This document shows, one piece after another, positions 26,293-34,703 of a DNA stretch of 45,646 nucleotides. Each line of letters starts with the position of its first letter. Positions within the stretch are counted from its first letter, which is position 1. The position numbers and the translations under genes are program-made. This DNA is from Lachnospiraceae bacterium (GTDB lineage Bacteria > Bacillota > Clostridia > Lachnospirales > Lachnospiraceae): positions 1 to 45,646 of the forward strand of contig SVEK01000025.1 in assembly GCA_015057405.1 (NCBI GenBank), given 5' to 3'. The notes under the pieces were generated by a model. That model saw nothing but the letters and a program-made list of their open reading frames with translations. It was not told the origin of the DNA and did not search any database.

Positions 26293-26918
26293 TACATTCC
26301 CCGCCTAACCTTCACATTATTCTTAAGTTTCTCAGAAAACTCTTCTATATTCTGAATCTGATCCAGCGGAAAAATAAATGCTCTCACAGGTGATGTATAA
26401 ATATATACCGCATGTTTTGTTTTGTTAATTCTGCTTATGGAATCCCAACGTATATTTACATATAATTCACCTTGCTTTACAAGAATTCCTTCCTTGCACA
26501 GGTTGTATTCCAAAACATCCTGAAACATATCCAGTTTACTAATCTGCATTTTTGCACGAAACCATATCTTAACAGGCTGAATAACCGTAAACAACAATGC
26601 AAATACCAAAAGAACTACCTTCTGCATTGTATCGTACTGATTTCTTCCGATTATCAGCATAACTACGGCAGCAATACTTATAAGCACTCCGAACCATCCG
26701 GAAAAACTTGAATACGCATGATGAAACATAAATTGACGCATGTCCTTTTCTTTAAGTTTCACTACACACTCTATCCCGCCGGTTGTATCAAATGGCGGCT
26801 CCTGCCCATCATTTGCAATTTCTGTATTTTCATCAGCTACCGTAACATCATCTATCTCATTACCGTTTTCATCGTATCCTGCCATATTACGCAGTTCATC
26901 AACATAATTATTTTTCAT
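26292..26918 (-). CDS. YcxB-like membrane protein
   Basis: A 208-residue protein with a soluble acidic N-terminus (about 1-55), two membrane helices (SGWFGVLISIAAVVMLIIG; VVLLVFALLFTVIQPVKIWF) and a C-terminal beta domain (YNLCKEGILVKQGELYVNIR, WDSISRINKTKHAVYIYTS) typical of YcxB-like proteins. The function is unknown. ATG 26918 is chosen over 26963 because GAGAGGTG lies 8 nt upstream. It is the first gene of the tsaE-tsaB-rimI unit. Confidence 0.82.
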   Translation of the reverse strand: MKNNYVDELRNMAGYDENGNEIDDVTVADENTEIANDGQEPPFDTTGGIECVVKLKEKDMRQFMFHHAYSSFSGWFGVLISIAAVVMLIIGRNQYDTMQKVVLLVFALLFTVIQPVKIWFRAKMQISKLDMFQDVLEYNLCKEGILVKQGELYVNIRWDSISRINKTKHAVYIYTSPVRAFIFPLDQIQNIEEFSEKLKNNVKVRRGM

Positions 26919-27004
26919 AAAACGTACACCTCTCACAAATATAATTCCAAAGTTCGAAATCATACGGAAATATTATTTCAAAATCCGCGTAAATCTCCTA
27001 AACT

Positions 27005-29224
27005 CTATTTTACCCTGTATAGTCTTACTCCCTCAGTTGAATACTCGCATGTAAATTTTTCATACAATGCACTTTCATTCAATTCACTGAATGTACCGTA
27101 TTCTACTCCGCTTACCAAAACATAATCAACGCCGTATTTTTTGAAATAAGCATCATTATTAACCGGATCAGAATACATGCCGTTAAGACTTGCCTCCCTC
27201 TCATAATAATCAAGACCGTGATAAAACAGGAACGAGGACGTACCACACACAATATTTCGTCCTGTAAGAGAAGCCACAGCATTATTATGATTATTGGCTG
27301 TCAGAATAACCGAGTTGGCAGGAGTATTTTCTTCTATATACTTACACACGTCAACAAGGTCTTTAGAATACAATTCATAGCTGTTCTTATCTCTGCCGCT
27401 ATTATACTCTCTTGCCATTGTAAGCACCGCCGATATACTGCATACTACCACGATAACCGTAGTTGCCACGCACTTAATAATCAAAGCAGGGGTATTACCC
27501 GCACCATCCTTACTGATTCGTTTACCCAGGCTGTTAAGTACATCACAAATCGTTCCGGCAACAAAACAACATATCAGCATATAAGCTACAAGCAACAGCT
27601 TATTGTTATCATATGTATTAGGCTGGAATACAACCAGTTCACATATAAACCAAATAATCAATGCCGGAATCACACGGGCAAGGTCTCTCTTCTTTGCACA
27701 AATGAATGACGGAATAAACAACAGTCCGACAAGACCGATATTCTTAAGATAGAACAACATATACGGATCAGCAACATCACCTTCATTGGCCCAGTTAAAA
27801 TGTCCGTGAAGCATTCCGCCGCCTGAAACCTGTTTAAATGTCCAGAATAATAACTGCGGAACTGCAAATATAAGTACAATCCCAAGGAAAACTCCCCAGG
27901 TTTTAATGTGCATCATTCTAATCTCCTTTGACGAATGAGCAACACAGTACATTCCAAACAATGCCAACAACGCAACTCCCATAACTGCTATTATCAAATA
28001 TACATTTTCACTAATAACTTCTTTTGGCTGCAGTGCCGAAAATGCCGAAAACAAACCAAGACCCGCAACAACAACTCCTGCAAGAACACACTTGCATATC
28101 ATTCCTGTCGATTGGGCATTATCATCATCAGACCATAATAACACTCCTGACTTTTTAGCCATATCAGCTATCATCCATCCAAAGCAGATAATTCCAAGTG
28201 CAAGGAAAGAGTGGGTATGAATCATCGGAAGCGCTCCGGCTGCAAATGCCGCAATAAGAAAATATCTGATTTTGTTGTGATTCCATGCCTTATGCACAAG
28301 ACATAGCAACGGAAACAAAAGAGCCCATCCAAACAATGTTGCACGCTGCGGCAACAACATATCTACAATTACATTGGTCCATTTTACATTAACATCAACC
28401 AGATTGGTTGGTGTATTGTAAAATCCGTTAAACAGGTTATCCCAGGTATATGTTCCGTCAAGGAAATAAATAATTCCAAATCCACCGTTAAAAAAGAACA
28501 ATACAAAAGCAAGGAATGCTTTATATTTACTCTTAAGCCACTCACTGGCAAACATATACATTCCTGCCAATGCCTGCAATACGGCAATCCACATCGGCAA
28601 CATGTACGCAAATTTTAATGATGCACCCCAGACATACACACTTGACGATATTGCATCCGAAAGAAACGGATATGCCAATTTAGTATCAGGAAGTATCGAG
28701 TAATATGGTGGGAATGTCTGTTGATTAACAATACTTGTGATAAAACCAAGATGCATGTTCATATCACCAAAGGTACACTGTCCCGTATGAATGGAACCAT
28801 CAGAGTATTCTACAATTGTATGATTCCATAACATCATGCAGAAAAATATAAACAAAGGTACTCCGATAATGAGCACCGGATAGTTTCTGATTGAATCCTT
28901 TATCGAACTGACCTCTTTAGGTTTTTTTCTCAATTTATCCTTCTTGCCACCATTTTCTACAGGTGTAGAAAGCACGTACACCAGTAGAATAATCAGTGCA
29001 AACAATACAAGACCACATATGTGGGATGTGACTGTAAAATCAAACATAAATGAAAATAGAATCGGACACCAGTGAACTCCTACACTTCCAAGTACCGAAC
29101 CTATTAACACTCTGAACGCCATTTTTTCTGACTTAATCAGACGCAGGGCAAGCAATATACCTCCCAGCTGGTATGCCAGAAAATACAACGTACCGATAAT
29201 ATTTCCTTCAATCGAACCACTCAT
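27005..29224 (-). CDS. Polytopic membrane protein, GT-C glycosyltransferase-like
   Basis: A 739-residue protein with about 14 hydrophobic segments and a large soluble C-terminal part (about 620-739). The first large external loop contains GDMNMHLGFITSIVNQQTFP, an acidic motif followed by a residue pattern seen in GT-C enzymes that use polyprenyl-phosphate sugars. The C-terminal domain has SVILTANNHNNAVASLTGRN and Tyr-rich sequence like the periplasmic domain of such enzymes. No specific family name is certain. The start at 29224 has AAAGGG about 12 nt upstream. It lies 79 nt after another membrane glycosyltransferase-like gene, so both may act on the same cell-surface glycan. Confidence 0.75.
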   Translation of the reverse strand: MSGSIEGNIIGTLYFLAYQLGGILLALRLIKSEKMAFRVLIGSVLGSVGVHWCPILFSFMFDFTVTSHICGLVLFALIILLVYVLSTPVENGGKKDKLRKKPKEVSSIKDSIRNYPVLIIGVPLFIFFCMMLWNHTIVEYSDGSIHTGQCTFGDMNMHLGFITSIVNQQTFPPYYSILPDTKLAYPFLSDAISSSVYVWGASLKFAYMLPMWIAVLQALAGMYMFASEWLKSKYKAFLAFVLFFFNGGFGIIYFLDGTYTWDNLFNGFYNTPTNLVDVNVKWTNVIVDMLLPQRATLFGWALLFPLLCLVHKAWNHNKIRYFLIAAFAAGALPMIHTHSFLALGIICFGWMIADMAKKSGVLLWSDDDNAQSTGMICKCVLAGVVVAGLGLFSAFSALQPKEVISENVYLIIAVMGVALLALFGMYCVAHSSKEIRMMHIKTWGVFLGIVLIFAVPQLLFWTFKQVSGGGMLHGHFNWANEGDVADPYMLFYLKNIGLVGLLFIPSFICAKKRDLARVIPALIIWFICELVVFQPNTYDNNKLLLVAYMLICCFVAGTICDVLNSLGKRISKDGAGNTPALIIKCVATTVIVVVCSISAVLTMAREYNSGRDKNSYELYSKDLVDVCKYIEENTPANSVILTANNHNNAVASLTGRNIVCGTSSFLFYHGLDYYEREASLNGMYSDPVNNDAYFKKYGVDYVLVSGVEYGTFSELNESALYEKFTCEYSTEGVRLYRVK

Positions 29225-29302
29225 AATACATTTTTCCCTTTCTTAATTCACATAATATTTTCCGGCATGAACAAACCACAAAAACAAACCGGCTCATTTT
29301 TC

Positions 29303-30613
29303 CTAAATCCAATAATTATACGCAGCTACCGTTCCTATCATATTAATTGCAAATCCGTATATGAATAACAGTTTCGGCACCACAAGAAACTTATCACTTT
29401 TTGGCATGGACAAGCAGATTCCTGCTGCCACCATCGGTAAAAGATCACATGTATATCTGTTACCAAAGTGCCATCCTCCCAAAGTTCTGTGCATACAGAT
29501 GACAAACAAATGAATAATAACTGTCCCAAGAATTACGAGAACAATTGCAGTATCCCGGTCTCTTGACTTGATAAGTTTATATATTGCAGTTATAACAATC
29601 AGTATCATTATCGGATTAACTATCCACAATGCGATTCCGTCACTGTTAAAAAAATTAAATGCTTCATTTGCCGGCATTTCAGGAAGTCTGAACATTTTCT
29701 TCATATTTTCTTCAAGATATACTATGTTAAACTGCCCTGCTTCTTCCCTTGTAAATTCAGGAAGATAGTTATGTCCAAATTCCATTATACTACCGAATCT
29801 GACGTAATTAAGTATACAATAAGATATCGCAACCACAAAACAAGGTATACCCTTATACCACTGCTTTTTTATCTTGTTCCATAATTTGAAATCCGTTTCT
29901 GTGGCAGTCCATGTTCTTATCATAAGCATTATCATTACCGGGAACATCAATATCTGGAACGGTCTGCATCCCACTGCACATGCCCAGAAAAATAAAGAAC
30001 GCCCCGGCTTTGCCTTAACTGCAAAATACAGTGCCAGTATTGTAAGGGTAAATGACATGCTTTGTGCCATAAACCATACCCAGCTAATAACGCTAAAGAA
30101 TAGTGTATTACTTCCAATATATATCATCATACTGATAAGGAATGCAATTTCTTTGCGTTCATTTCCAAGAAGCTCTCTGCAAAGCTTGTATGCATATAAA
30201 GCACCAATCAAAACAAAGACTACAGTAATTTTCCCATCCGGAGTATTAATACCGTAAACAAGCGAAAACGGCAACAAAACATATGACGGAAACGGCGGGA
30301 AACTAACGTAATATTGTCCGTTAAATATGGCAAGCTCCAAATACGAATAATTCTCTCCGTTTATCAATGAAAGACTACCCTTAAGCCATGAGTCCGCCTG
30401 AAGAGCAAATGAATTATAAATATTGTCTTCTTCCGGCCACAGTCCCGTAAAAGCACAAAAAACATATAAAACCGCCAACATACAAAACGGTGCCAGCAGG
30501 CAATACAAATCAATCTCACATATATACTTCCAAATCTTTTTCCAATCAATACGTTGTAAGAGATTCTTTTTCTGTCCTTCCTCTACTTTTTCTAATATTT
30601 CTTTTTCTTCCAT
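29303..30613 (-). CDS. Polytopic membrane protein, probable GT-C glycosyltransferase
   Basis: A 436-residue protein with an amphipathic charged N-terminus (MEEKEILEKVEEGQKKN) and about ten membrane helices. The first external loop holds an acidic pair (LWPEEDNIYNSFALQ) and FNGQYYVSFPPFPSYVLLP, resembling dolichyl/polyprenyl-phosphate mannosyltransferase-type GT-C proteins. The substrate is unknown. ATG 30613 is used; GAGGAATT lies about 9-11 nt upstream, and the frame is open to 30664. A strong promoter and a 150-nt repeat-containing leader precede it. Confidence 0.75.
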   Translation of the reverse strand: MEEKEILEKVEEGQKKNLLQRIDWKKIWKYICEIDLYCLLAPFCMLAVLYVFCAFTGLWPEEDNIYNSFALQADSWLKGSLSLINGENYSYLELAIFNGQYYVSFPPFPSYVLLPFSLVYGINTPDGKITVVFVLIGALYAYKLCRELLGNERKEIAFLISMMIYIGSNTLFFSVISWVWFMAQSMSFTLTILALYFAVKAKPGRSLFFWACAVGCRPFQILMFPVMIMLMIRTWTATETDFKLWNKIKKQWYKGIPCFVVAISYCILNYVRFGSIMEFGHNYLPEFTREEAGQFNIVYLEENMKKMFRLPEMPANEAFNFFNSDGIALWIVNPIMILIVITAIYKLIKSRDRDTAIVLVILGTVIIHLFVICMHRTLGGWHFGNRYTCDLLPMVAAGICLSMPKSDKFLVVPKLLFIYGFAINMIGTVAAYNYWI

Positions 30614-30658
30614 GATCAGTAATTCCTCATTCCGGTTAACATTATATAAAAAATCAGT

Positions 30659-30765
30659 CCTCATCGTTTCGACTTAAATGAAAACAGCCCCCATCCTCAT
30701 CGTTTCATCTTAAATGAAGACAAACCCTAAGTCATCATCGTCCCAGCCTATATAAAGACAAGCAC
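30659..30765 (-). repeat. Three imperfect 36-38 bp direct repeats in the leader of the GT-C gene
   Basis: TCATCG landmarks at 30661, 30697 and 30735 mark three related units. The first two share most of a 30-bp core (minus-strand TTCATTTAAG, GAAACGATGAGGA) and the third is diverged. In the minus-strand RNA, unit two forms TTCAT/ATGAA hairpins and each ends in an ATGAGGA- or ATGATGA-like stretch. They lie inside the predicted 5' leader (about 30770-30614). The 344-bp gap 30614-30957 also holds the promoter and a possible microprotein. Confidence 0.7.
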
Positions 30766-30774
30766 AACCATTTT

Positions 30775-30873
30775 CTAATTATACAGTATTACAGTTAAAT
30801 TGTAAATCCTGCGAAAAAAACAAAACAGCCCTAAAAACAGTAACACACCCCATAAAATCAGCCTGTAATCCAT
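30775..30873 (-). CDS. Possible 32-residue single-helix membrane microprotein
   Basis: ATG 30873 lies 9 nt after GAGGGGG and opens a 33-codon frame ending in TAG. The product has a short N-terminus (MDYR), a continuous hydrophobic helix (LILWGVLLFLGLFCFF) and a basic RR pair, the form of a small single-pass membrane peptide. Against it, the frame overlaps the downstream promoter at its 3' end, I see no convincing promoter of its own, and such short frames arise by chance. Function, if any, is unknown. Confidence 0.35.
   Translation of the reverse strand: MDYRLILWGVLLFLGLFCFFRRIYNLTVILYN
30778..30806 (-). promoter_or_regulatory. Sigma-A promoter of the GT-C gene pair
   Basis: TTTACA (30801-30806) and TATAAT (30778-30783) on the minus strand with a 17-nt spacer. 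The predicted transcript starts near 30771 and carries the three-repeat leader before the start at 30613. Confidence 0.7.
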
Positions 30874-30957
30874 AATATGTAGCCCCCTCTTATACAATAC
30901 AGACTATTTTATTCGGTTTCATACTGCTTAGCCCGCAACAACAATCTATATAATAAA

Positions 30958-31800
30958 TTATTGATTAAAATTACTCTTTTTTTGCGGAATAATGAAATCC
31001 GGATGTTCTCCCGACCAGCCGGTTTGCGGCATACTGTCAATCATCATTATATCTTCCGTTTCCATGGAAACATCGAATATATCCCGATTTTCAAGCAATC
31101 GCTCTTTTGCTGATGCTTTTACTATAGGCATAATATTTTTTTGCAATAAATATATCAGGCATAACTGAGCAACAGTTTTTCCATATTTTTTACTAAGGGT
31201 AGCAAGAAATTTATCCTCAAGCACCGCACCTCTTCCGAGAGGACTCCACGCCTGAACCGATATATTCATATTTTCACAAAATGAAACTGCAGCAGACTGA
31301 ACATATCCCGGATGCAGCTCAAGCTGGTTAACCACCGGGATATGATTATTTTCCAGTAGTACTGATATATGATGCGGCAGGAAATTACTTGTACCAATAT
31401 TCTTAACCACACCTTCTTTTTTCAGTTCGAGCATTGCCACAAATGTTTGGGCATTGATTTCTCTCCACTCATTATCATCCACACTACTCTTAGGCCAATG
31501 AATAAGATAAGTGTCTATATAATCAAGTCCAAGTCTGTCAAGAGTTCTATACAATGCAGCTTTTGCACCATCATATCCTTTTTCATCTATCCACAACTTT
31601 GATGCAACAGAAATTTCTTCCCTATTAATACCGGTTTTTGCTATTGCTTCACCCAGAGAACGTTCGGTCTCGTAAAATGATGCCGTATCAAAATATCTGT
31701 ATCCGCACTCTATTGCCTGTACTATTATTTCTGTAGCTTCCTCTCTGCTTTTCTTTGGCAGATAACATCCAAACCCCAATCTTTCAACTGTATTTATCAT
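30958..31800 (-). CDS. Aldo/keto reductase
   Basis: A 280-residue (alpha/beta)8 NADPH-dependent oxidoreductase. It contains RYFDTASFYETERSLGEAI (the DTAxxY motif giving catalytic Asp and Tyr), the catalytic Lys in ISVASKLWID, the His in DTYLIHWPKS, GTSNFLPHHI, and PIVKASAKERLLENRDIFD for the cofactor phosphate. All four catalytic residues are present. The substrate is not predictable. ATG 31800 lies 7 nt after AAGGAGGAG; the longer open frame to 31857 is unlikely. Confidence 0.92.
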   Translation of the reverse strand: MINTVERLGFGCYLPKKSREEATEIIVQAIECGYRYFDTASFYETERSLGEAIAKTGINREEISVASKLWIDEKGYDGAKAALYRTLDRLGLDYIDTYLIHWPKSSVDDNEWREINAQTFVAMLELKKEGVVKNIGTSNFLPHHISVLLENNHIPVVNQLELHPGYVQSAAVSFCENMNISVQAWSPLGRGAVLEDKFLATLSKKYGKTVAQLCLIYLLQKNIMPIVKASAKERLLENRDIFDVSMETEDIMMIDSMPQTGWSGEHPDFIIPQKKSNFNQ

Positions 31801-31871
31801 GTGAATCTCCTCCTTAAATTTTTCCCTAATCCAACAAACAATCGGACCCCATAACATTTTTTCTCATATAT

Positions 31872-31900
31872 ATCATCTATTAGGAACTCTCACATGTCAA
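31872..31900 (-). promoter_or_regulatory. Possible promoter of the aldo/keto reductase gene
   Basis: A consensus TTGACA (31895-31900) is followed after 17 nt by GATGAT (31872-31877), a four-of-six match to the -10. It lies in the 145-bp gap after eno, where no convincing eno terminator is seen. Confidence 0.45.
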
Positions 31901-31945
31901 TACAGTAATTATATTTATTTTAATCCTGTTATTATAATTACATCA

Positions 31946-33244
31946 TTAAGCTTTTCTGCCAAATTCTATATCAACGCCTCCATACTCTGAGGATGAACCA
32001 AGCTCCTCCTCAATTCTTAAGAGTCTGTTGTATTTTGCAGTACGTTCTGCTCTGCATGGAGCTCCGGTTTTAATCTGTCCCGCATTCATGGCAACAGCCA
32101 AATCAGCAATAAATGTATCCTCTGTTTCACCCGACCTATGACTTACTATAGCAGAATATCCGGCTTTATGTGCCAGTTCAATTGCCTTTATTGTCTCTGT
32201 TAATGTTCCTATCTGATTCAATTTAATCAAAATGGAATTGGCACAACCTTCATTAATTCCCTTTTTTAATCTTTCAGTATTAGTTACAAACAAATCATCC
32301 CCAACAAGCTGAATCTTTCCACCAAGTTTTTTTGTTATCTTTTTCCAGCCTTCCCAGTCTTCTTCATCAAGAGGATCTTCAATAGACACAATAGGATATT
32401 TTTTAATCAGATTCGAATACATATCTATAAGTTCATCCGAATTGTAATCCCTTCCTTCCTTAGGCAAAGTATAATATCCTTTCCCTTTCGTACTTTTCCA
32501 TTCACTGGCCGCCACATCAAGAGCAAAACATATATCTTTACCCGGCTTATATCCGGCTTTATTTACAGATTCCATTAACAAATCCAAGGTTTCTTCAAGA
32601 CTTCCAACATCCGGAGCAAATCCTCCTTCATCACCTACTGCCGTTACCAGCCCTTTATCCGCCAATATTCCTTTTAATTCGTGATACACCTCAGTTCCCA
32701 TTCTAAGCGCTTCATTAAAACAGCAGGCTCCCACAGGCATAATCATAAATTCCTGTATGTCAAGATTGTTTCGGGCGTGAGCTCCGCCATTTAAAATATT
32801 CATCATCGGAACAGGCAGTTTATACGAACAAATTCCTCCAAGATACTTGTATAATGGTAATCCCGTCGCCTTAGCGCCTGCATTTGCAATTGCCAGTGAC
32901 GTCGCCAGTATGGCATTGGCACCATATTTTGTTTTTCTCTCTGTTCCGTCTGTTTCACACATCATACCATCAAGGTTTTTCTGATTCAGTACATTTTTCC
33001 CAAGTAATGACTTTCTTAAATCAGTATTGATATTATATGCAGCACTCCTTACACCTTTTCCGTTATAACGTTCATCTTCATCCCTTAGTTCCTTTGCTTC
33101 AAATATTCCGGTAGACGCTCCGCTCGGAACACTTGCACATCCTGTCACCTTATTGTCTAATGTCACCTCTGCTTCCAAAGTCGGATTACCTCTGGAATCA
33201 AGTATTTCACGTCCTTCAACATCTGAAATAGTATAATCTAACAT
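31946..33244 (-). CDS. eno: Enolase
   Basis: A 432-residue glycolytic enzyme interconverting 2-phosphoglycerate and phosphoenolpyruvate. Signatures are [27 protein letters not shown], the metal-binding residues in [17 protein letters not shown] and [27 protein letters not shown] and [18 protein letters not shown]. Full length. ATG 33244 has GGAGG 8 nt upstream. The preceding 33245-33557 gap holds a terminator and a hairpin described separately. Confidence 0.97.
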   Translation of the reverse strand: MLDYTISDVEGREILDSRGNPTLEAEVTLDNKVTGCASVPSGASTGIFEAKELRDEDERYNGKGVRSAAYNINTDLRKSLLGKNVLNQKNLDGMMCETDGTERKTKYGANAILATSLAIANAGAKATGLPLYKYLGGICSYKLPVPMMNILNGGAHARNNLDIQEFMIMPVGACCFNEALRMGTEVYHELKGILADKGLVTAVGDEGGFAPDVGSLEETLDLLMESVNKAGYKPGKDICFALDVAASEWKSTKGKGYYTLPKEGRDYNSDELIDMYSNLIKKYPIVSIEDPLDEEDWEGWKKITKKLGGKIQLVGDDLFVTNTERLKKGINEGCANSILIKLNQIGTLTETIKAIELAHKAGYSAIVSHRSGETEDTFIADLAVAMNAGQIKTGAPCRAERTAKYNRLLRIEEELGSSSEYGGVDIEFGRKA

Positions 33245-33398
33245 GTCGCATACCTCCATAAATACACTTTTTTGTTAGTATGCTGCCAATCAATTTCATA
33301 TATTCATATATATTTTTTTTGAAAAATGTATAATATCACAAAATGTGTTAATAATGATAATAACCCGTTAAGCAAAGCAACACCTTTGTTTACGGAAA

Positions 33399-33433
33399 CG
33401 TCATGCAAAATCCCCCCTCTTTTTTGCATGTCG
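33399..33433 (-). other. Hairpin with a purine-rich loop upstream of eno
   Basis: Within the 313-bp gap 33245-33557, a 12-bp inverted repeat with one mismatch (33399-33410 and 33422-33433) encloses an 11-nt loop that reads AAGAGGGGGGA on the minus strand. CTTTG/CAAAG further out (33384-33388, 33441-33445) could extend it. It has no T tract. It could be part of an untranslated leader or a small RNA; the rest of the gap is AT-rich, with no frame or clear promoter seen. Confidence 0.4.
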
Positions 33434-33474
33434 TTAATTCCAAAGATGAGGTTTTAATACTTAATCCTCCCCAG

Positions 33475-33512
33475 AAAAGACCCTGTGCATACTCAGATGT
33501 ACAGGGTCTTTT
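33475..33512. terminator. Terminator closing the flagellin-glycosylation island
   Basis: Arms AAAAGACCCTGTGCA (33475-33489) and TGTACAGGGTCTTTT (33498-33512), with one G-U pair and an 8-nt loop, give T runs on both strands. It lies 46 nt after the last island gene. Confidence 0.85.
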
Positions 33513-33557
33513 TATTGCAAATATTAAATTATGATTTAACTATCATCCGTAAAATGA

Positions 33558-34574
33558 TTACATCAATCCTTTTGCAATTCTAAATGCTCCGTGTCCGTCA
33601 ACCAGTCTGCTTACACTTGCGGACATTTCAATTCGCTTTTCATAATCATCGCATAAAGACATGACATAATCTTTGATTGAAGTCAGCTTATAATCAAATG
33701 AAGTTCTTATATCTCCCACTCCAAGCATGTATCTGAAATTAACCATCTGACGTACCCATTCATTCTGCCTGTCGGATACCGCAAATGTAACAGTAGGAGT
33801 TCCGCAGGAACAAAGCTCTAAAAGAGTAGTTCCGCCTGCAGATACTGCAATATCCGCCCTAAGCATCAAATCCGAGATACTTTGCACATCCTTATGAAGT
33901 GTTATATTAGGATACTTGGTAAATTCTTCATATTTTTCTTTATTCTCATACATTGAACCAATAACTACATTGATATTAACATTCTTTAATCTGTCTTCTT
34001 TTACCAATAAAGTCAACAGTTTATACGCAACTTCCATCTGATCCGTACCGCCGGTTGTAACAAGAATATTATCAACGTCACGCTTTATTATATGCTCCCT
34101 GCCTGCAAACTCATCTCTAAGAGGTGCATACATTGAACCAATGTACAGACTGGTGGTAGTTCCGCAATAACTCTGAAGATACTCACCCCAGTCGGAAAAG
34201 GGTGAATACTGAATTACATTTTTAAGACCTTTATACATTTTATCCATATCGTCAAAGTAAGAAATATCAACATACTCTTTCAAGGAATTAATATACTGCT
34301 GGTCTATTCTGTTAGAATCCAAAAGAAGCGTATTAATATCATTATTGATAATAATCTCCTTTAATTTGTCGAGTTCCGAATGTGGTTTCTTATAGTCAGT
34401 ATCCATAACAATATAATTGAAGCCATACTCTTTAAGAATATCTTCAGGATAACTGTCCGCTGTAATAAAAACAACATCCACATTCTCACTCCGCAGAGCT
34501 TTTGCCACCGTTATACATCTCATAATCTGTCCTGTTGATATTGTGGTGTTAGCATCCACTCTTATTGCAACCAT
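33558..34574 (-). CDS. PseG-like protein with the catalytic-loop His replaced by Gln
   Basis: A 338-residue GT-B-fold protein clearly related to PseG, the hydrolase that removes UDP from UDP-2,4-diacetamido-2,4,6-trideoxy-L-altrose in pseudaminic acid synthesis. It opens MVAIRVDANTTISTGQIMRC, whereas PseG proteins, including the paralogue encoded nearby, have G-x-G-H-x-M-R-C there. Residue 16 is Gln (codon CAG) where the functionally essential His is expected. The C-terminal nucleotide-binding half is intact (DIAVSAGGTTLLELCSCGTP). It may be a pseudo-enzyme, a binding partner or a transferase with altered chemistry. It is the last gene before the island terminator. No Shine-Dalgarno stronger than GGGGAGG about 10 nt upstream is seen. 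Confidence 0.85.
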   Translation of the reverse strand: MVAIRVDANTTISTGQIMRCITVAKALRSENVDVVFITADSYPEDILKEYGFNYIVMDTDYKKPHSELDKLKEIIINNDINTLLLDSNRIDQQYINSLKEYVDISYFDDMDKMYKGLKNVIQYSPFSDWGEYLQSYCGTTTSLYIGSMYAPLRDEFAGREHIIKRDVDNILVTTGGTDQMEVAYKLLTLLVKEDRLKNVNINVVIGSMYENKEKYEEFTKYPNITLHKDVQSISDLMLRADIAVSAGGTTLLELCSCGTPTVTFAVSDRQNEWVRQMVNFRYMLGVGDIRTSFDYKLTSIKDYVMSLCDDYEKRIEMSASVSRLVDGHGAFRIAKGLM

Positions 34575-34703
34575 AAAACAAAATCCTCCCCTGTAAAACC
34601 GTCCGAGACAAACCTTTAATACATCCTATTATCCACTTAACAATTCAATTCACAAAACACAACTAAATCCACATAATAATATTAACATAATAACATTATC
34701 ATT

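Noticed and set aside
30659..30765. Hammerhead-type ribozyme in the leader repeats
   Set aside because: GAAACGATGAGGA recalls ribozyme core motifs, but the CUGAUGA and matching stems I-III could not be placed.
33300..33345. Promoter and CRP/Rex-like palindrome before eno
   Set aside because: TATTAT/TATACA boxes lack a properly spaced -35, and the ACACA/TGTG symmetry falls short of any specific consensus.
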